A stretch of DNA of 64,000 nucleotides from Arenimonas soli (GTDB lineage: Bacteria > Pseudomonadota > Gammaproteobacteria > Xanthomonadales > Xanthomonadaceae). The notes beneath the pieces are model-generated. The model saw only the letters and a program-made list of their open reading frames with translations, made no database searches and was not told the origin of the DNA. Location: positions 620,001 through 684,000 of the forward strand of contig NZ_BMKC01000001.1 in the NCBI RefSeq assembly GCF_014643775.1, in the 5' to 3' direction. Of this stretch, positions 49,258 through 58,869 are shown piece by piece. Position 1 is the stretch's first letter. The number at the start of each line of letters is the position of its first letter. The position numbers and the translations under genes are program-made.

Positions 49258-50703
49258 ATGAACACCCCGCTTCCCGTTGTCATCATCGGCGCCGGCCCGG
49301 TTGGCCTGGCCGCCGCCGCCCACCTGCTTTCGCGCGGCCTGGAGCCGCTGGTGCTCGAGGCGGGTGATTCCGTCGGCGCCGGCATGCAGCGCTGGGGCCA
49401 TGTGCGCATGTTTTCGCCCTGGGAGTTCACCATCGACAGCCAGGCTCGCGCGGTCTTGGCGGCCAACGGCTGGAAGCAACCCGAGCTCGCCGCTTTCCCG
49501 ACCGGAGGCGAGGTGGTCGACCATTACCTGCGGCCCCTGGCCGCCACCCCGGAGATAGCGCCGCGGCTGCGCCTGGGTGCGCGCGTGCTGGGCGTGGCCC
49601 GCCACCGACGTGACCTGATGAAGGACGCCGGCCGCGAGGCGCAGCCCTTCGTGGTGCAGTACCAGGACGCCAGCGGTGAACACGAGGTGCGGGCCCAGGG
49701 CGTGATCGATGCCTCGGGCACCATCGAAAACCCCAACCCCCTGGGCGCTTCCGGCCTGCCGGCCCTGGGCGAGCGTGCGCTGGGCGAGCGCATCAGCTAC
49801 GGCATCCCCGACGTTCTCGGCAGCGCACGCGGGCGCTACGCCGGCAAGCGCGTGCTGGTGGTGGGCAGCGGCCATTCGGCCTTCAACGTGCTCAAGGACC
49901 TGGCGCGCCTGTCCACGCTGTCGCCGGGCATGCACGTGCACTGGGCGCTGCGCCGCAATGCGCTGGCACGCGTGCTCGGGGGCGGCGACAACGACCAGCT
50001 CAAGGAACGCGGCCGGCTCGGCCAGGACATCGCCCGGCTGGTGGGCGAGGGCATGCTGACCGTGCACACCGGCGTCGAGATCGACGCGCTCGAAAACACG
50101 GCCTCGGGCATCGTCGCCCACGCCGGCGAACGAAGCCTGCCTGCCGTGGATGAGATCGTCGCGGCCACCGGCTTCCGCCCGGACCTGTCGCTGTTGTCGG
50201 AAGTGCGGCTGAAGCTGCACGCGGGCACGCAAAGCCCGGCCGCGCTGGCCCCGCTGATCGACCCGAACCAGCACAGCTGCGGCAGCGTTCGCCCGCACGG
50301 TGCGCAAGAACTGCGGCATCCGGACGACGGCATCTACATCGTCGGCATGAAGAGCTATGGCCGCGCCCCGACCTTCCTGCTGCTCACCGGCTACGAACAG
50401 GTGCGCTCGGTCACCGCCGCCCTGGCGGGTGACTGGGAGGCCGCGCGCCGGGTCGAACTGGTGTTGCCGGAAACCGGCGTCTGCATCACCCAGTTTGCCG
50501 ATGAAGCCACTGCTGCCGGCCTGCCGGCGAAAGCCGCCGGGGGGTGCTGCGGCGGCGCGCCTGTCCAGGACAGCTCGGCCTGCTGCGTCGCCGACGAGGA
50601 CGCGAAGGCCGAAGGAAAGACGGGCTGCGGCTGCGGGTCCCCGAAGCCGGCTGCCCCGGTAGACAAGCCGCCCGTCCAGACCACGGCAGGTTGCTGCGGC
50701 TGA
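49258..50703 (+). CDS. FAD/NAD(P)-dependent flavoprotein with cysteine-rich tail (arsenic-type monooxygenase-like)
   Basis: 481 residues. N-terminal Rossmann FAD motif VVIIGAGPVGLAAAAHLL, a second nucleotide motif VLVVGSGHSAFNVL (about residue 200), and a closing ATGFRPDL segment. The tail has CCGG, ACC, CGCG and CCG clusters, suggesting metal or arsenic binding. Similar flavoproteins (ArsO-like) occur in ars clusters; the function is inferred. CAGGAG precedes the ATG at 49258. Confidence 0.85.
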   Translation: MNTPLPVVIIGAGPVGLAAAAHLLSRGLEPLVLEAGDSVGAGMQRWGHVRMFSPWEFTIDSQARAVLAANGWKQPELAAFPTGGEVVDHYLRPLAATPEIAPRLRLGARVLGVARHRRDLMKDAGREAQPFVVQYQDASGEHEVRAQGVIDASGTIENPNPLGASGLPALGERALGERISYGIPDVLGSARGRYAGKRVLVVGSGHSAFNVLKDLARLSTLSPGMHVHWALRRNALARVLGGGDNDQLKERGRLGQDIARLVGEGMLTVHTGVEIDALENTASGIVAHAGERSLPAVDEIVAATGFRPDLSLLSEVRLKLHAGTQSPAALAPLIDPNQHSCGSVRPHGAQELRHPDDGIYIVGMKSYGRAPTFLLLTGYEQVRSVTAALAGDWEAARRVELVLPETGVCITQFADEATAAGLPAKAAGGCCGGAPVQDSSACCVADEDAKAEGKTGCGCGSPKPAAPVDKPPVQTTAGCCG

Positions 50704-50713
50704 GGTCCTGGCG

Positions 50714-52330
50714 ATGTCGCGAAGCGGCGGTGCGGCAGTGTGGTGGCTGGGTCTGGCGCAGTGCGTGGCCTGGGGCGTGCTGTATTACGGCTTCCCCGTC
50801 TGGCAACTGCCCATGCAGGCGCAGTTCGGGCTGTCGATGGCCTGGGTGGCGGCGGCGTACTCCGCCGCCTTGCTGGTGGCGGCCCTGGTGGCCCCGCGGG
50901 TCGGGAAGGGTTTCGACGGCGGCCACGGTGCGGCGCTGTTCCGGGTCGGGCTGCTGGCGGGGGTATCGGGCTTGCTGGTGCTTGCCTTCCTCCGGCATCC
51001 GGCGGCCCTGTTCCTGGGTTGGCTGGGCATCGGAACGGGCATGGCGCTCACGCTCTACGAAACGGCTTTTGCCCTCGTGCATCGGGCGATCGCCGACCCG
51101 GCGCCCCGCCTTCGCGGACTCGCGGCGGTCACGGTGATGGGGGGATTGGCGAGCACGATTTTCCTGCCGCTGCTCGGGACCCTGGTCGAATACGCCGACC
51201 TGCGGACGTCGCTGCTGGCCGGTGCCGTGGCGGTGCTCGCAGCCGGCTGGCTGGTGGAGCGCAAGGTGCTGCCGGGCCTGCCCGCCGTGCCGGAACACCC
51301 GGCGCCACCGCCGGCGCAGCACCCACGCCCGCGGGGTTCGATCACCGCGCTCGCGACGGTATTCACTTCCGGCACCGTCGCCGGCATGGCCCTGATCACG
51401 CTGTTCGTGCCGCTGCTCGTCGCGCGCGGCATCGAGCTGGCGCAGGCGGCCCTGGTGCTGTCGGCCTTCGGCGTGGCGCAGTTGCCGGGAAGGATGTGGC
51501 TGCTGCGCGGCGGCCGCCTGCCTTCGGTCGCCGTGCTCACGGTCTGGCCGATGGTGATGCAGGCCGCCGGGCTTGCCGCGGCGGCCTTCGCCCATTCGAC
51601 CTTCATCGCCGCCCTGGGCGTGGCCTTGTTCGGCCTGGGTGCCGGCCTGCATACCCTGGCCAGGCCGTGGCTGGTGCAGCTGCGCTTCGGCGCGGACGCC
51701 GGCCATCGCAACGGCCAGGTGGCCCTGAGCCAGGGCATCGGGCGTGCCCTGACGCCGGTTGCCGCGGCGCTGGCGGGGGTGTTGGTGGAGCCGCGGTGGA
51801 TCCTGCTGGCGCTGGCCGTGGTCCTGCTTTCCCTGCTGCCTTCAGCGGTTCGCCTGTCGGCGCAGGCGGTCGTCCATCACGGCGGTGACCAGGGCGCCGC
51901 AGAAGAACACCAGCGCGGCGTAGTAGATCCACACCAGCAGCAGCACCAGGGTTCCGAAGGAACCATAGGCGCTGCCCGGGGTCGCCTCGGCCAGGTACAG
52001 GCCGATGGCCCAGCGGCCCAGGACAAACAGCGCGGCGGTGATCGCGCCGCCGATGAAGGCCCGCGGCCAGGGCACGGGGCGGTCGGGCAGGAACCGATAG
52101 AGCAGGGCGAAAACCATCAGGTACATCAGCAGCGTGACCACGTTGCCCAGCAGCGGCAGCAGGGACGGCGCATGCGCCAGCACCACCTGCAGCGCGGTGG
52201 CCAGCAGCATGGACACCAGCAGCAGGAAGCCCAGGGCAAAGACCACGCCGAAGGAAAACACCCGCTTGCGCAGCCAGGGCATCAGCCCGCGCGGCAGGTT
52301 CGTGGCGTCGGTGCTGAAGATGCGGTTTAG
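50714..52330 (+). CDS. MFS transporter whose frame runs on antisense through yihY
   Basis: 538 residues as an open frame. Residues 1-380 are a standard 12-helix MFS carrier starting GAAVWWLGLAQCVAWGVLYYG, the last helix being RWILLALAVVLLSLLPSAVRL. The remaining about 155 residues are Gln/His/Gly-rich and correspond to the antisense of yihY; they have no helix or domain. The natural stop has probably been lost. It lies 10 bases after the flavoprotein gene and may carry its product. Substrate unknown. Confidence 0.75.
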   Translation: MSRSGGAAVWWLGLAQCVAWGVLYYGFPVWQLPMQAQFGLSMAWVAAAYSAALLVAALVAPRVGKGFDGGHGAALFRVGLLAGVSGLLVLAFLRHPAALFLGWLGIGTGMALTLYETAFALVHRAIADPAPRLRGLAAVTVMGGLASTIFLPLLGTLVEYADLRTSLLAGAVAVLAAGWLVERKVLPGLPAVPEHPAPPPAQHPRPRGSITALATVFTSGTVAGMALITLFVPLLVARGIELAQAALVLSAFGVAQLPGRMWLLRGGRLPSVAVLTVWPMVMQAAGLAAAAFAHSTFIAALGVALFGLGAGLHTLARPWLVQLRFGADAGHRNGQVALSQGIGRALTPVAAALAGVLVEPRWILLALAVVLLSLLPSAVRLSAQAVVHHGGDQGAAEEHQRGVVDPHQQQHQGSEGTIGAARGRLGQVQADGPAAQDKQRGGDRAADEGPRPGHGAVGQEPIEQGENHQVHQQRDHVAQQRQQGRRMRQHHLQRGGQQHGHQQQEAQGKDHAEGKHPLAQPGHQPARQVRGVGAEDAV

Positions 52331-52750
52331 CGTGGCCTGCAGGCGGGCAAAGACGGCGGTGGCACCGATGAACAGCAGCAGGATGCTCCACCAGCCGGCC
52401 AGCGAACCGATGTCGGGCTGGTACTGGGCGTTCTTGATCACGGTGCGGGCGACCTCGCGCGCGTTGTCGCCGGCGACCACGCCGATCTGCTCCATCAGCG
52501 CGTCCTGGGCGGGCGGGTAGAGCGAGGCGGTGAGCCAAAGCACCAGCACCAGCAGCGGCGCCATCGACAGCATCGTGTAGAAGGAAAGCGAAGCCGCGTG
52601 GGTCAGCAGGTCGATGTCGACGAAACGCCGCATCGCTTCGGCCGGCAGGCTTTCGCGCAAGGGCGACAGCCTGGACGCAAGGCCCTCGCGCAGCTTCCGC
52701 CAGCTGCGCAGGACCGCGACGGCGCGGTTTTGCTTTGGGACTGGGCTCAT
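51842..52750 (-). CDS. yihY: YihY/BrkB-family membrane protein
   Basis: 302 residues. The N-terminal RFVDIDLLTHAASLSFYTMLSM segment and six hydrophobic helices match the YihY/BrkB family, whose function is not known (an early report as RNase BN was wrong). Start at 52750 gives MSPVPKQNR. Its last 489 bases are overlapped by the open frame of the MFS gene on the other strand. Confidence 0.9.
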   Translation of the reverse strand: MSPVPKQNRAVAVLRSWRKLREGLASRLSPLRESLPAEAMRRFVDIDLLTHAASLSFYTMLSMAPLLVLVLWLTASLYPPAQDALMEQIGVVAGDNAREVARTVIKNAQYQPDIGSLAGWWSILLLFIGATAVFARLQATLNRIFSTDATNLPRGLMPWLRKRVFSFGVVFALGFLLLVSMLLATALQVVLAHAPSLLPLLGNVVTLLMYLMVFALLYRFLPDRPVPWPRAFIGGAITAALFVLGRWAIGLYLAEATPGSAYGSFGTLVLLLVWIYYAALVFFCGALVTAVMDDRLRRQANR

Positions 52751-52789
52751 GCCCGCCATTATGGCGGGCATGACGCCGTGGGTCGCGCC

Positions 52790-53503
52790 TTACTGGCCGG
52801 CCGTTACCTGGCTGGTCAGGTCACCCTTCTCGCGATCGCCTTCCGGCAGTTCGCCGTGCACCAGGAACCAGGTGTTCTCGGCGATGTTGGTGGCGTGGTC
52901 GCCGATGCGTTCGATGTTCTTGGCGATGAACAAAAGGTGGGTGCAGGCGGTGATCTGGCGCGGGTCTTCGGCCATGTAGGTCAGCAGTTCGCGGAACAGG
53001 CCGGTGTATTCGGCGTCGATCTCCACGTCGCGGCCGCGCACGGCCAGGGCGCGGTCGGCGTCGCGCTCGCGGTAGGCTTCCAGCGCCTCGGTCACCAGGG
53101 CGTTGGCCAGCTTGGCCAGGGCCGGCAGGCCGCGGGCGGCCGATACCGGCGCGGTCTGGTTGAGCACCATGCTGCGCTTGGCGACGTTGGCGGCGTAGTC
53201 GCCGATGCGTTCGATGTCCGACGAGATGCGCAGCGCGGCGTAAACCTCGCGCAGGTCGCGTGCCATCGGCTGGCGCAGGGCCAGCAGGCGCAGCACGTCG
53301 TGGCTGACTTCGTGTTCGAGCGTGTCGATGGCCTCGTCGTTGGCCACCACGCGCATGGCGGCCTGGGTGTCGCGGCGCTGCAGCACGTCGATGGCGGCGT
53401 CGAGCTGGGCGACGGCGATCTGGCCCATGCGGATGATCTCGCCGTCGAGGCGAGTGAGCTCTTCGTCGTAGCTCTTGACGATGTGGTCGTGGGAAGTGGG
53501 CAT
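52790..53503 (-). CDS. phoU: Phosphate signalling protein PhoU
   Basis: 237 residues. Two PhoU three-helix repeats, with ISSDIERIGDYAANVAKR in the first and FIAKNIERIGDHATNIAE in the second; these conserved acidic/His patches bind metal. PhoU represses PhoR and limits Pst flux when phosphate is high. It is the last gene of pstSCAB-phoU, 16 bases after pstB. Confidence 0.97.
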   Translation of the reverse strand: MPTSHDHIVKSYDEELTRLDGEIIRMGQIAVAQLDAAIDVLQRRDTQAAMRVVANDEAIDTLEHEVSHDVLRLLALRQPMARDLREVYAALRISSDIERIGDYAANVAKRSMVLNQTAPVSAARGLPALAKLANALVTEALEAYRERDADRALAVRGRDVEIDAEYTGLFRELLTYMAEDPRQITACTHLLFIAKNIERIGDHATNIAENTWFLVHGELPEGDREKGDLTSQVTAGQ

Positions 53504-53519
53504 GGCAGGGGTCCTTGGC

Positions 53520-54338
53520 TCAGCCGAAACGACCGGTGATGTAGTCTTCGGTCTGCTGCTTGGTGGGCTTGGTGAAGATGGTGGTGGTCGGGCCATGCTC
53601 GACCAGTTCGCCCAGGTACATGAAGGCGGTGAAGTCCGAGCAACGCGCCGCCTGCTGCATGTTGTGGGTGACGATGAGGATGGTGAACTGCTGCTTGAGC
53701 TCGGCGAAGAGCTGCTCGATCTTGCCGGTGGCGATGGGGTCGAGCGCCGAGGTCGGTTCGTCGAACAGGATCACCTGCGGCTTCAGGGCCACCGCGCGCG
53801 CGATGCACAGGCGCTGCTGCTGGCCACCCGAAAGTCCAAGGGCCGTCTGCTTGAGCTTGTCCTTCACCTCGTCCCACAGCGCCGCCTGGCGCAGGGCTTC
53901 CTCGACGCGGTTGGCCATGTCGGCCTTCGACAGGTTTTCGTAGTGGCCGATGCCGTAGGCGATGTTGTCGTGGATCGACATCGGGAACGGCACCGGCTTC
54001 TGGAACACCATGCCGATCTTGCTGCGCAGCTTGTTGAGCGGGTACTTCGGGTCCAACACGTCCTCGCCGTCAAGCAGCACTTGGCCGCTGGCACGCTGGC
54101 CCGGATAGATCGAGTAGATGCGGTTGAACACGCGCAGCAGCGTCGACTTGCCGCAGCCCGAAGGGCCGATAAGCGCGGTCACCTTGTTCTTGGGGACATC
54201 GAGGTTGATGTCCTTGAGCGCGGCGAAGTCGCCGTAATGGAAGGCGAGGTCGCGTGCGGCCAGCTTGACCTCCAGCGGCGAATCGTCGACGGCCGCTTTC
54301 GGCACGGCGGTGGCGAAGGTGATCGGGGCGTTAGTCAT
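53520..54338 (-). CDS. pstB: Phosphate ABC transporter ATPase PstB
   Basis: 272 residues. Walker [10 protein letters not shown], signature [14 protein letters not shown] and Walker [14 protein letters not shown] are intact. It powers PstCA for phosphate import. The start overlaps the pstA stop by 8 bases. Confidence 0.98.
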   Translation of the reverse strand: MTNAPITFATAVPKAAVDDSPLEVKLAARDLAFHYGDFAALKDINLDVPKNKVTALIGPSGCGKSTLLRVFNRIYSIYPGQRASGQVLLDGEDVLDPKYPLNKLRSKIGMVFQKPVPFPMSIHDNIAYGIGHYENLSKADMANRVEEALRQAALWDEVKDKLKQTALGLSGGQQQRLCIARAVALKPQVILFDEPTSALDPIATGKIEQLFAELKQQFTILIVTHNMQQAARCSDFTAFMYLGELVEHGPTTTIFTKPTKQQTEDYITGRFG

Positions 54339-55194
54339 GTTGGGTCTTGTTTCGCAGGAGGAGGAAGCGTGCGAGCAGGGACACCGTCAGCACGAACAGG
54401 GTGATCAGGAAGGCGCCGGCCCAGGCCAGCTGGTTCCAGTATTCGAAGGGGCTCATGGCGAACTGGAAGATGGTGACCGGCAGGTTGGGCATGGCGCTGC
54501 CCAGGTCGGTGTTCCAGTACTGGTTGTTGAAGGCGGTGAACAGCAGCGGCGCTGTTTCGCCGGAGATGCGCGCCAGCGCCAGCAGCACGCCGGTGATGAT
54601 GCCCGGCAGCGCGGCGCGGTAGAGGATCTGCGTGGTCACCTTCCACTGCGGGATGCCCAGCGACAGCGCCGCCTCGCGCATCTGGCTGGGCACCAGGCGC
54701 AGCATCTCGTCGGTGGTGCGCACCACCACGGGCAGCACGATGAAGGCCAGGGCGACCGCGCCGGCCCAGCCCGAGAAGCTGCCCGTCGTGCGCACCACCA
54801 GCGTGTAGATGAACAGGCCCAGCACAATCGAGGGTGCAGACAGCAGGATGTCGTTGACGAAGCGGATCACCTCGCCGATCTTCCTGGACCGCGCGTATTC
54901 GGCCAGGTAGGTGCCGGCGGCGATGCCGACCGGCGCACCCATGAGCACGGCCAGCGCGCTCAGCATCAGCGAGCCGACGATGGCGTTCTTCAGGCCGCCG
55001 GTGTCCTGGCCCGGCGGCGGCGTCATCTCGGTGAACAGCTGCAGGCTCATCGCATCGATGCCCCTGCTGATCGTCACCCAGAGGATCCAGACCAGGAAGA
55101 ACAGGCCGAAGATGGTCGCGGCGCCGGAGAACACCATGGCCATGCCGTTGACCAGCCGGCGACGGATGTACAGGTTGCGGGTGGCGGTATTCAT
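54331..55194 (-). CDS. pstA: Phosphate ABC transporter permease PstA
   Basis: 287 residues, six hydrophobic helices. Typical of PstA, with [13 protein letters not shown], the [10 protein letters not shown] segment and the EAA-like loop [14 protein letters not shown]. The start codon abuts the pstC stop (TGATG). It forms the channel with PstC. Confidence 0.96.
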   Translation of the reverse strand: MNTATRNLYIRRRLVNGMAMVFSGAATIFGLFFLVWILWVTISRGIDAMSLQLFTEMTPPPGQDTGGLKNAIVGSLMLSALAVLMGAPVGIAAGTYLAEYARSRKIGEVIRFVNDILLSAPSIVLGLFIYTLVVRTTGSFSGWAGAVALAFIVLPVVVRTTDEMLRLVPSQMREAALSLGIPQWKVTTQILYRAALPGIITGVLLALARISGETAPLLFTAFNNQYWNTDLGSAMPNLPVTIFQFAMSPFEYWNQLAWAGAFLITLFVLTVSLLARFLLLRNKTQHD

Positions 55195-56162
55195 CAGTTG
55201 CCCTCCCGCTTGGCCAGGCGCATCAGCATCAGCTTGGCGATCGCCAGCACCACGAAGGTCACGATGAACAGCACGAAGCCCAGCGCCAGCAGCGCCGACT
55301 GGTACATCGGCGTGGTGGCCTCGGCGAACTCGTTGGCGATGGACGCGGCGATGGAGTTGCCGGGCATCAGCAGCGAAGCATGGATGTTGTGCGAGTTGCC
55401 CAGCACGAAGGTGACGGCCATGGTTTCGCCCAGCGCGCGGCCCATGCCCAGGAAGATGCCGCCGATCACCGCCGAACGGGTGTAGGGCAGCACGATGTCC
55501 CAGACCACTTCGAAGGTGGTCGAGCCGAGTGCGTAGGCCGATTCCTTCAGGCGGTTGGGCACGGTCATGAAGACGTCGCGCATCACCGAAGAAATGAAGG
55601 GAATGACCATGATCGCCAGCACGATGCCGGCGGTCAGCATGCCGATGCCCAGCGGCGGGCCGCGGAAGAGCACGCCCAGGAAGGGCAGTGCGCCCATGTT
55701 CTCGTCGACCCAGGGGTAGACGTTGTCGGCCAGGAAGGGCGCCAGTACGAACAGGCCCCACATGCCGTAGATGATCGACGGGATGCCGGCCAGCAGTTCG
55801 ATGGCGGTGCCCAGCGGCTGCCGGATCCAGGCCGGCGCCACTTCGGTAAGGAACAGGGCGATACCGAAGCTCACCGGCACCGCGATGATCATCGCGATGA
55901 TCGTGCTGACCACCGTGCCGTAGATCGCGACCAGCGCGCCGTACTCTTCGGTGACCGGGTTCCAGGCCGTCGAGGTCAGGAAGCCTGGGCCGAACTCCAT
56001 GAAGGCTTCGCGGCCACCCCAGAGCATCGAGAGTGCGGCCAGGCCCAGGGCGGCCAGTACGAACCAGCCGGCCAGGGTGACGATGTTCCGGAACGCCCAG
56101 TCGCGGAAGGCATCGGCGCGGTGCGGACGGTCGACGGGATTCGGGGCGGAAGCGGTGTGCAT
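55194..56162 (-). CDS. pstC: Phosphate ABC transporter permease PstC
   Basis: 322 residues with six helices. EYGALVAIYGTVVSTIIAMI, IELLAGIPSIIYGMWGLFVL and the EAA-like LKESAYALGSTTFEVVWDIV are family hallmarks (read in segments). It pairs with PstA. The gap to pstS is 85 bases. Confidence 0.96.
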   Translation of the reverse strand: MHTASAPNPVDRPHRADAFRDWAFRNIVTLAGWFVLAALGLAALSMLWGGREAFMEFGPGFLTSTAWNPVTEEYGALVAIYGTVVSTIIAMIIAVPVSFGIALFLTEVAPAWIRQPLGTAIELLAGIPSIIYGMWGLFVLAPFLADNVYPWVDENMGALPFLGVLFRGPPLGIGMLTAGIVLAIMVIPFISSVMRDVFMTVPNRLKESAYALGSTTFEVVWDIVLPYTRSAVIGGIFLGMGRALGETMAVTFVLGNSHNIHASLLMPGNSIAASIANEFAEATTPMYQSALLALGFVLFIVTFVVLAIAKLMLMRLAKREGN

Positions 56163-56247
56163 GCGCGGCGCTCTAGTGTTGGGGGCCTGCGTTCGTAAGC
56201 AGGCCCGCGCGCCGGGTGGCGCGCGGGCCGGAACAGCGGTTTGTCAG

Positions 56248-57264
56248 TTACTTGAAGCTGGCAGCCCAGTAGGCTTCGATCTGCTCGACCAGCGCGTCCG
56301 GCAGCGGCACGTAGCCGAGCTGGGTGGCCGACTCGTCGCCGTTTTCGTAGACCCAGTCGAAGAACTCGCGGGCGGCCTTGTTGCCTTCGGCGTTCTTCGG
56401 GCGCTTGGACATCAGGATGAAGTTGGTCGCGGCGATCGGCCAGGCCTCGTCGCCCGGGGCGTTGGTCACCACCAGGTAGAAGTCCTTGGCCTTGCCCCAC
56501 TCGGCGCTGGCCGCGGCGGCCTGGATCGACGCGTCCGAGGCCTGCACGTACTTGCCGTTGGCGTTCTTCATGCTGGCGTAGGCGACCTTGTTGGTCAGCG
56601 CGTAGGACAGCTCGATGTAACCGATGGCGCCCTTGATCTGCTTCACGTAGGCGGTCACGCCTTCGTTGCCCTTGCCACCCACGCCGGTCGGCCAGCGCAC
56701 GGAGGTGCCTTCACCGACCTTGGTCTGCCATTCCGGCGACACCTTGGACAGGTAGTTGACGAAATTGAAGGTGGTGCCCGAGCCGTCCGAGCGGTGCACG
56801 ACGGTGATGCGCAGGTCCGGCAGGGCCAGGCCGGGGTTGAGGCCGGCGATGGCCGGGTCGTTCCACTTGGTGATCTTGCCCAGGTAGATGTTGGCCAGGG
56901 TGGCACCGTCGAGCCTGAGGTCGTTGGCATTGATGCCCGGCACGTTGAAGGCCGGCACGATGCCGCCCATCACGGACGGGAACTGGGCCAGGTTGGAGGC
57001 GGCCAGGTCCTCGGGCTTGAGCGGGGCGTCCGAGGAACCGAAGTCGACGGTGTTGGCCTTGATCTGGGCGATGCCGCCGCCCGAGCCGATGGACTGGTAG
57101 TTCACGCGGTGGCCGGTGGCGGTGTTGTAGTCGGCCGACCAGCGGGACATGGTGGGAAACACGAACGAGGCGCCTGCGCCGGTGATTTCGGCGGCATGGA
57201 TGGCGGGGGCCAGGCCGGCGGCCAGGGCGATGGTGGCCAGGCTGCACTTGAAGGTCTTGAGCAC
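56248..57264 (-). CDS. pstS: Periplasmic phosphate-binding protein PstS
   Basis: 338 residues. The GTG at 57264 with AAGGAG upstream gives a signal peptide ending AIHA and the mature start AEITGAGASFVFP. Phosphate ligands are in GASF, SSDAPL and RSDGSGTTFNF. Operon order pstS-C-A-B-phoU is conserved. A four-repeat Pho box lies upstream at 57336-57375. Confidence 0.97.
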   Translation of the reverse strand: MLKTFKCSLATIALAAGLAPAIHAAEITGAGASFVFPTMSRWSADYNTATGHRVNYQSIGSGGGIAQIKANTVDFGSSDAPLKPEDLAASNLAQFPSVMGGIVPAFNVPGINANDLRLDGATLANIYLGKITKWNDPAIAGLNPGLALPDLRITVVHRSDGSGTTFNFVNYLSKVSPEWQTKVGEGTSVRWPTGVGGKGNEGVTAYVKQIKGAIGYIELSYALTNKVAYASMKNANGKYVQASDASIQAAAASAEWGKAKDFYLVVTNAPGDEAWPIAATNFILMSKRPKNAEGNKAAREFFDWVYENGDESATQLGYVPLPDALVEQIEAYWAASFK

Positions 57265-57335
57265 GTTGCGACTCCTTGGAAGGTGGGTGCGGCGACGGGG
57301 CGTGCCCCGATGCCGGGCCATTACAGGCCGGACCG

Positions 57336-57375
57336 GTGACAAGCTTGTTTCCTGTTCATGACATTCGTGTGACAA
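57336..57375 (-). promoter_or_regulatory. Pho box upstream of pstS (four 11-bp repeats)
   Basis: On the minus strand the 7-mers TTGTCAC, ATGTCAT, AGGAAAC and TTGTCAC are each separated by 4 bases. This is the PhoB site pattern (7-bp half sites, 11-bp period). It ends 71 bases before the pstS start, suitable for activation. Confidence 0.88.
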
Positions 57376-57398
57376 GCCGGCCGCAGGCCAGGCGGCCA

Positions 57399-57438
57399 CC
57401 GTCACCTGGCTGTCATGAAACCCACAAGTTGCCGTCAC
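57399..57438 (+). promoter_or_regulatory. Pho box upstream of the phosphate porin (four 11-bp repeats)
   Basis: On the + strand CCGTCAC, CTGTCAT, CCCACAA and CCGTCAC occur with 4-base spacers, the same PhoB pattern, in the direction of the porin gene that starts at 57508. It is 23 bases from the pstS box, so PhoB may bind both as one array. Confidence 0.85.
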
Positions 57439-57507
57439 AATGGCGCGTCAGTCTGTGCTCGCTTAACCGCCCTCTAACGGTTGTCCATTCTCCAAGGAGT
57501 TCATGTC

Positions 57508-58812
57508 ATGCGTTTGACCATCCTGGCCGCGTCGCTCGCGGCCGCCATCGCGGGCCTCAGCCCCGCCACCGCCCACGCCCAGCAGGCAAGTGACCAGGAA
57601 ATCGCCGAACTCAAGGCCCAGGTGTCGATGCTGATGAACCGGATCGAGCAGCTCGAGGCCCGTGACGACGCCCAGTCGGCCGTGAACGTGGACACCGCGG
57701 AAGCCATCAAGGGAATGCAGGCCAGCCAGCCCAAGGTCGAGACCAAGGGCGGCCTGAAAGTGACGTCGGCGGACGGCAAGGCCTCCTTCAGCCTCGGTGG
57801 CCGGCTCCACTTCGATGGTTACGCCTGGGACCGCGACCTGGCCGCCACCACCGGCACCACCGAATTCCGCCGCGCCCGCCTGACGCTGGGCGGTACGGTC
57901 GCGGGCTGGGAATACAAGATGGAGCAGGACTTCGCCGGCGGCACCAACCTCGACGGCCTGCGCGACCTCTACATCGCCAGGAACCTGGGCCCGGGCAAGC
58001 TGACCATTGGCCACTTCAAGCCCTACCGGTCGATGGAGGAGCTGACCAGCTCCAACGAGATCCTGATGATGGAGCGCCCGTTCGCATCGGCCACCGGCCT
58101 GTTCAGCGGCCGCCAGTTCCAGCAGGGCGTGGGCTACCTGGTGGCCGGCGACAACTGGACCGCCGGTGGCACCGCGTTCAACCTGCGCGGCGCCACCGGC
58201 CCGCGCAACGAGGGCATGGGTTTTGCCGGCCGTACGACCTGGGCGCCGATGATGGGGACAGAACAGGTCCTGCACCTGGGTGCCTGGTACAGCCACGAAA
58301 ACATCAACCAGGGCTCGGCCAGCCTCTCGGCTTCGGCCAACTACGCCGGTCGGCGCGGCCCGAGCCTGGGCATCGCCACGTCCCCGGGGGCCGGTGGCGA
58401 GCAGGTCGGTGCGCTGGGCCTGGAAGTGGCCGGACTGTTCGGCCCGGTCTTCTTCCAGTCCGAATTCGCCAACGCCAGCTTCGGCCAGCCGCTGGGCGCC
58501 GACCAGGACGTGCAGACCTTCTACCTGCAGGGCAGCGTGATGCTCAACGGTGGTCGCAAGGTCTACAAGGCGGGCAATGGCGTGTTCGGTTCGCCCAAGG
58601 TCACCGACCGGGGGCTGTGGGAGCTGACCGCGCGCTACGACCATATCGAGAACCAGGACATCCCTGGCCTCGAGGCCAGCGCCTGGATCCTGGGCATGAA
58701 CTACTACGTCAACTCCAACCTGCGCGTGATGTTCAACTACACCCAGGGTGACAACGACTTCAGCGGCGACGAGACCGGCCAGTTCGCGCTGCGCACGCAG
58801 TTCAACTTCTGA
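57508..58812 (+). CDS. Phosphate/polyphosphate-selective porin (OprP/OprO type)
   Basis: 434 residues. Signal peptide (AAIAGLSPATAHA), a short coiled coil (EIAELKAQVSMLMNRIEQLEA, two parts), then beta-barrel strands starting FSLGGRLHFDGYAW and a terminal Phe (ALRTQFNF). These are OprP/OprO features. It has its own Pho box and is divergent from pstS, so it likely brings phosphate across the outer membrane when phosphate is scarce. AAGGAG precedes the ATG. Confidence 0.92.
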   Translation: MRLTILAASLAAAIAGLSPATAHAQQASDQEIAELKAQVSMLMNRIEQLEARDDAQSAVNVDTAEAIKGMQASQPKVETKGGLKVTSADGKASFSLGGRLHFDGYAWDRDLAATTGTTEFRRARLTLGGTVAGWEYKMEQDFAGGTNLDGLRDLYIARNLGPGKLTIGHFKPYRSMEELTSSNEILMMERPFASATGLFSGRQFQQGVGYLVAGDNWTAGGTAFNLRGATGPRNEGMGFAGRTTWAPMMGTEQVLHLGAWYSHENINQGSASLSASANYAGRRGPSLGIATSPGAGGEQVGALGLEVAGLFGPVFFQSEFANASFGQPLGADQDVQTFYLQGSVMLNGGRKVYKAGNGVFGSPKVTDRGLWELTARYDHIENQDIPGLEASAWILGMNYYVNSNLRVMFNYTQGDNDFSGDETGQFALRTQFNF

Positions 58813-58826
58813 TCCGTTCCGACCGG

Positions 58827-58869
58827 ACGGGTGCGACCGGGTTCGCCTGGTCGCACCCGTCTTTTTTTT
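58827..58869 (+). terminator. Rho-independent terminator after the porin
   Basis: A 12-bp perfect stem ACGGGTGCGACC / GGTCGCACCCGT with a 10-base loop and a run of eight or more T. It lies 14 bases past the porin stop. Confidence 0.93.
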
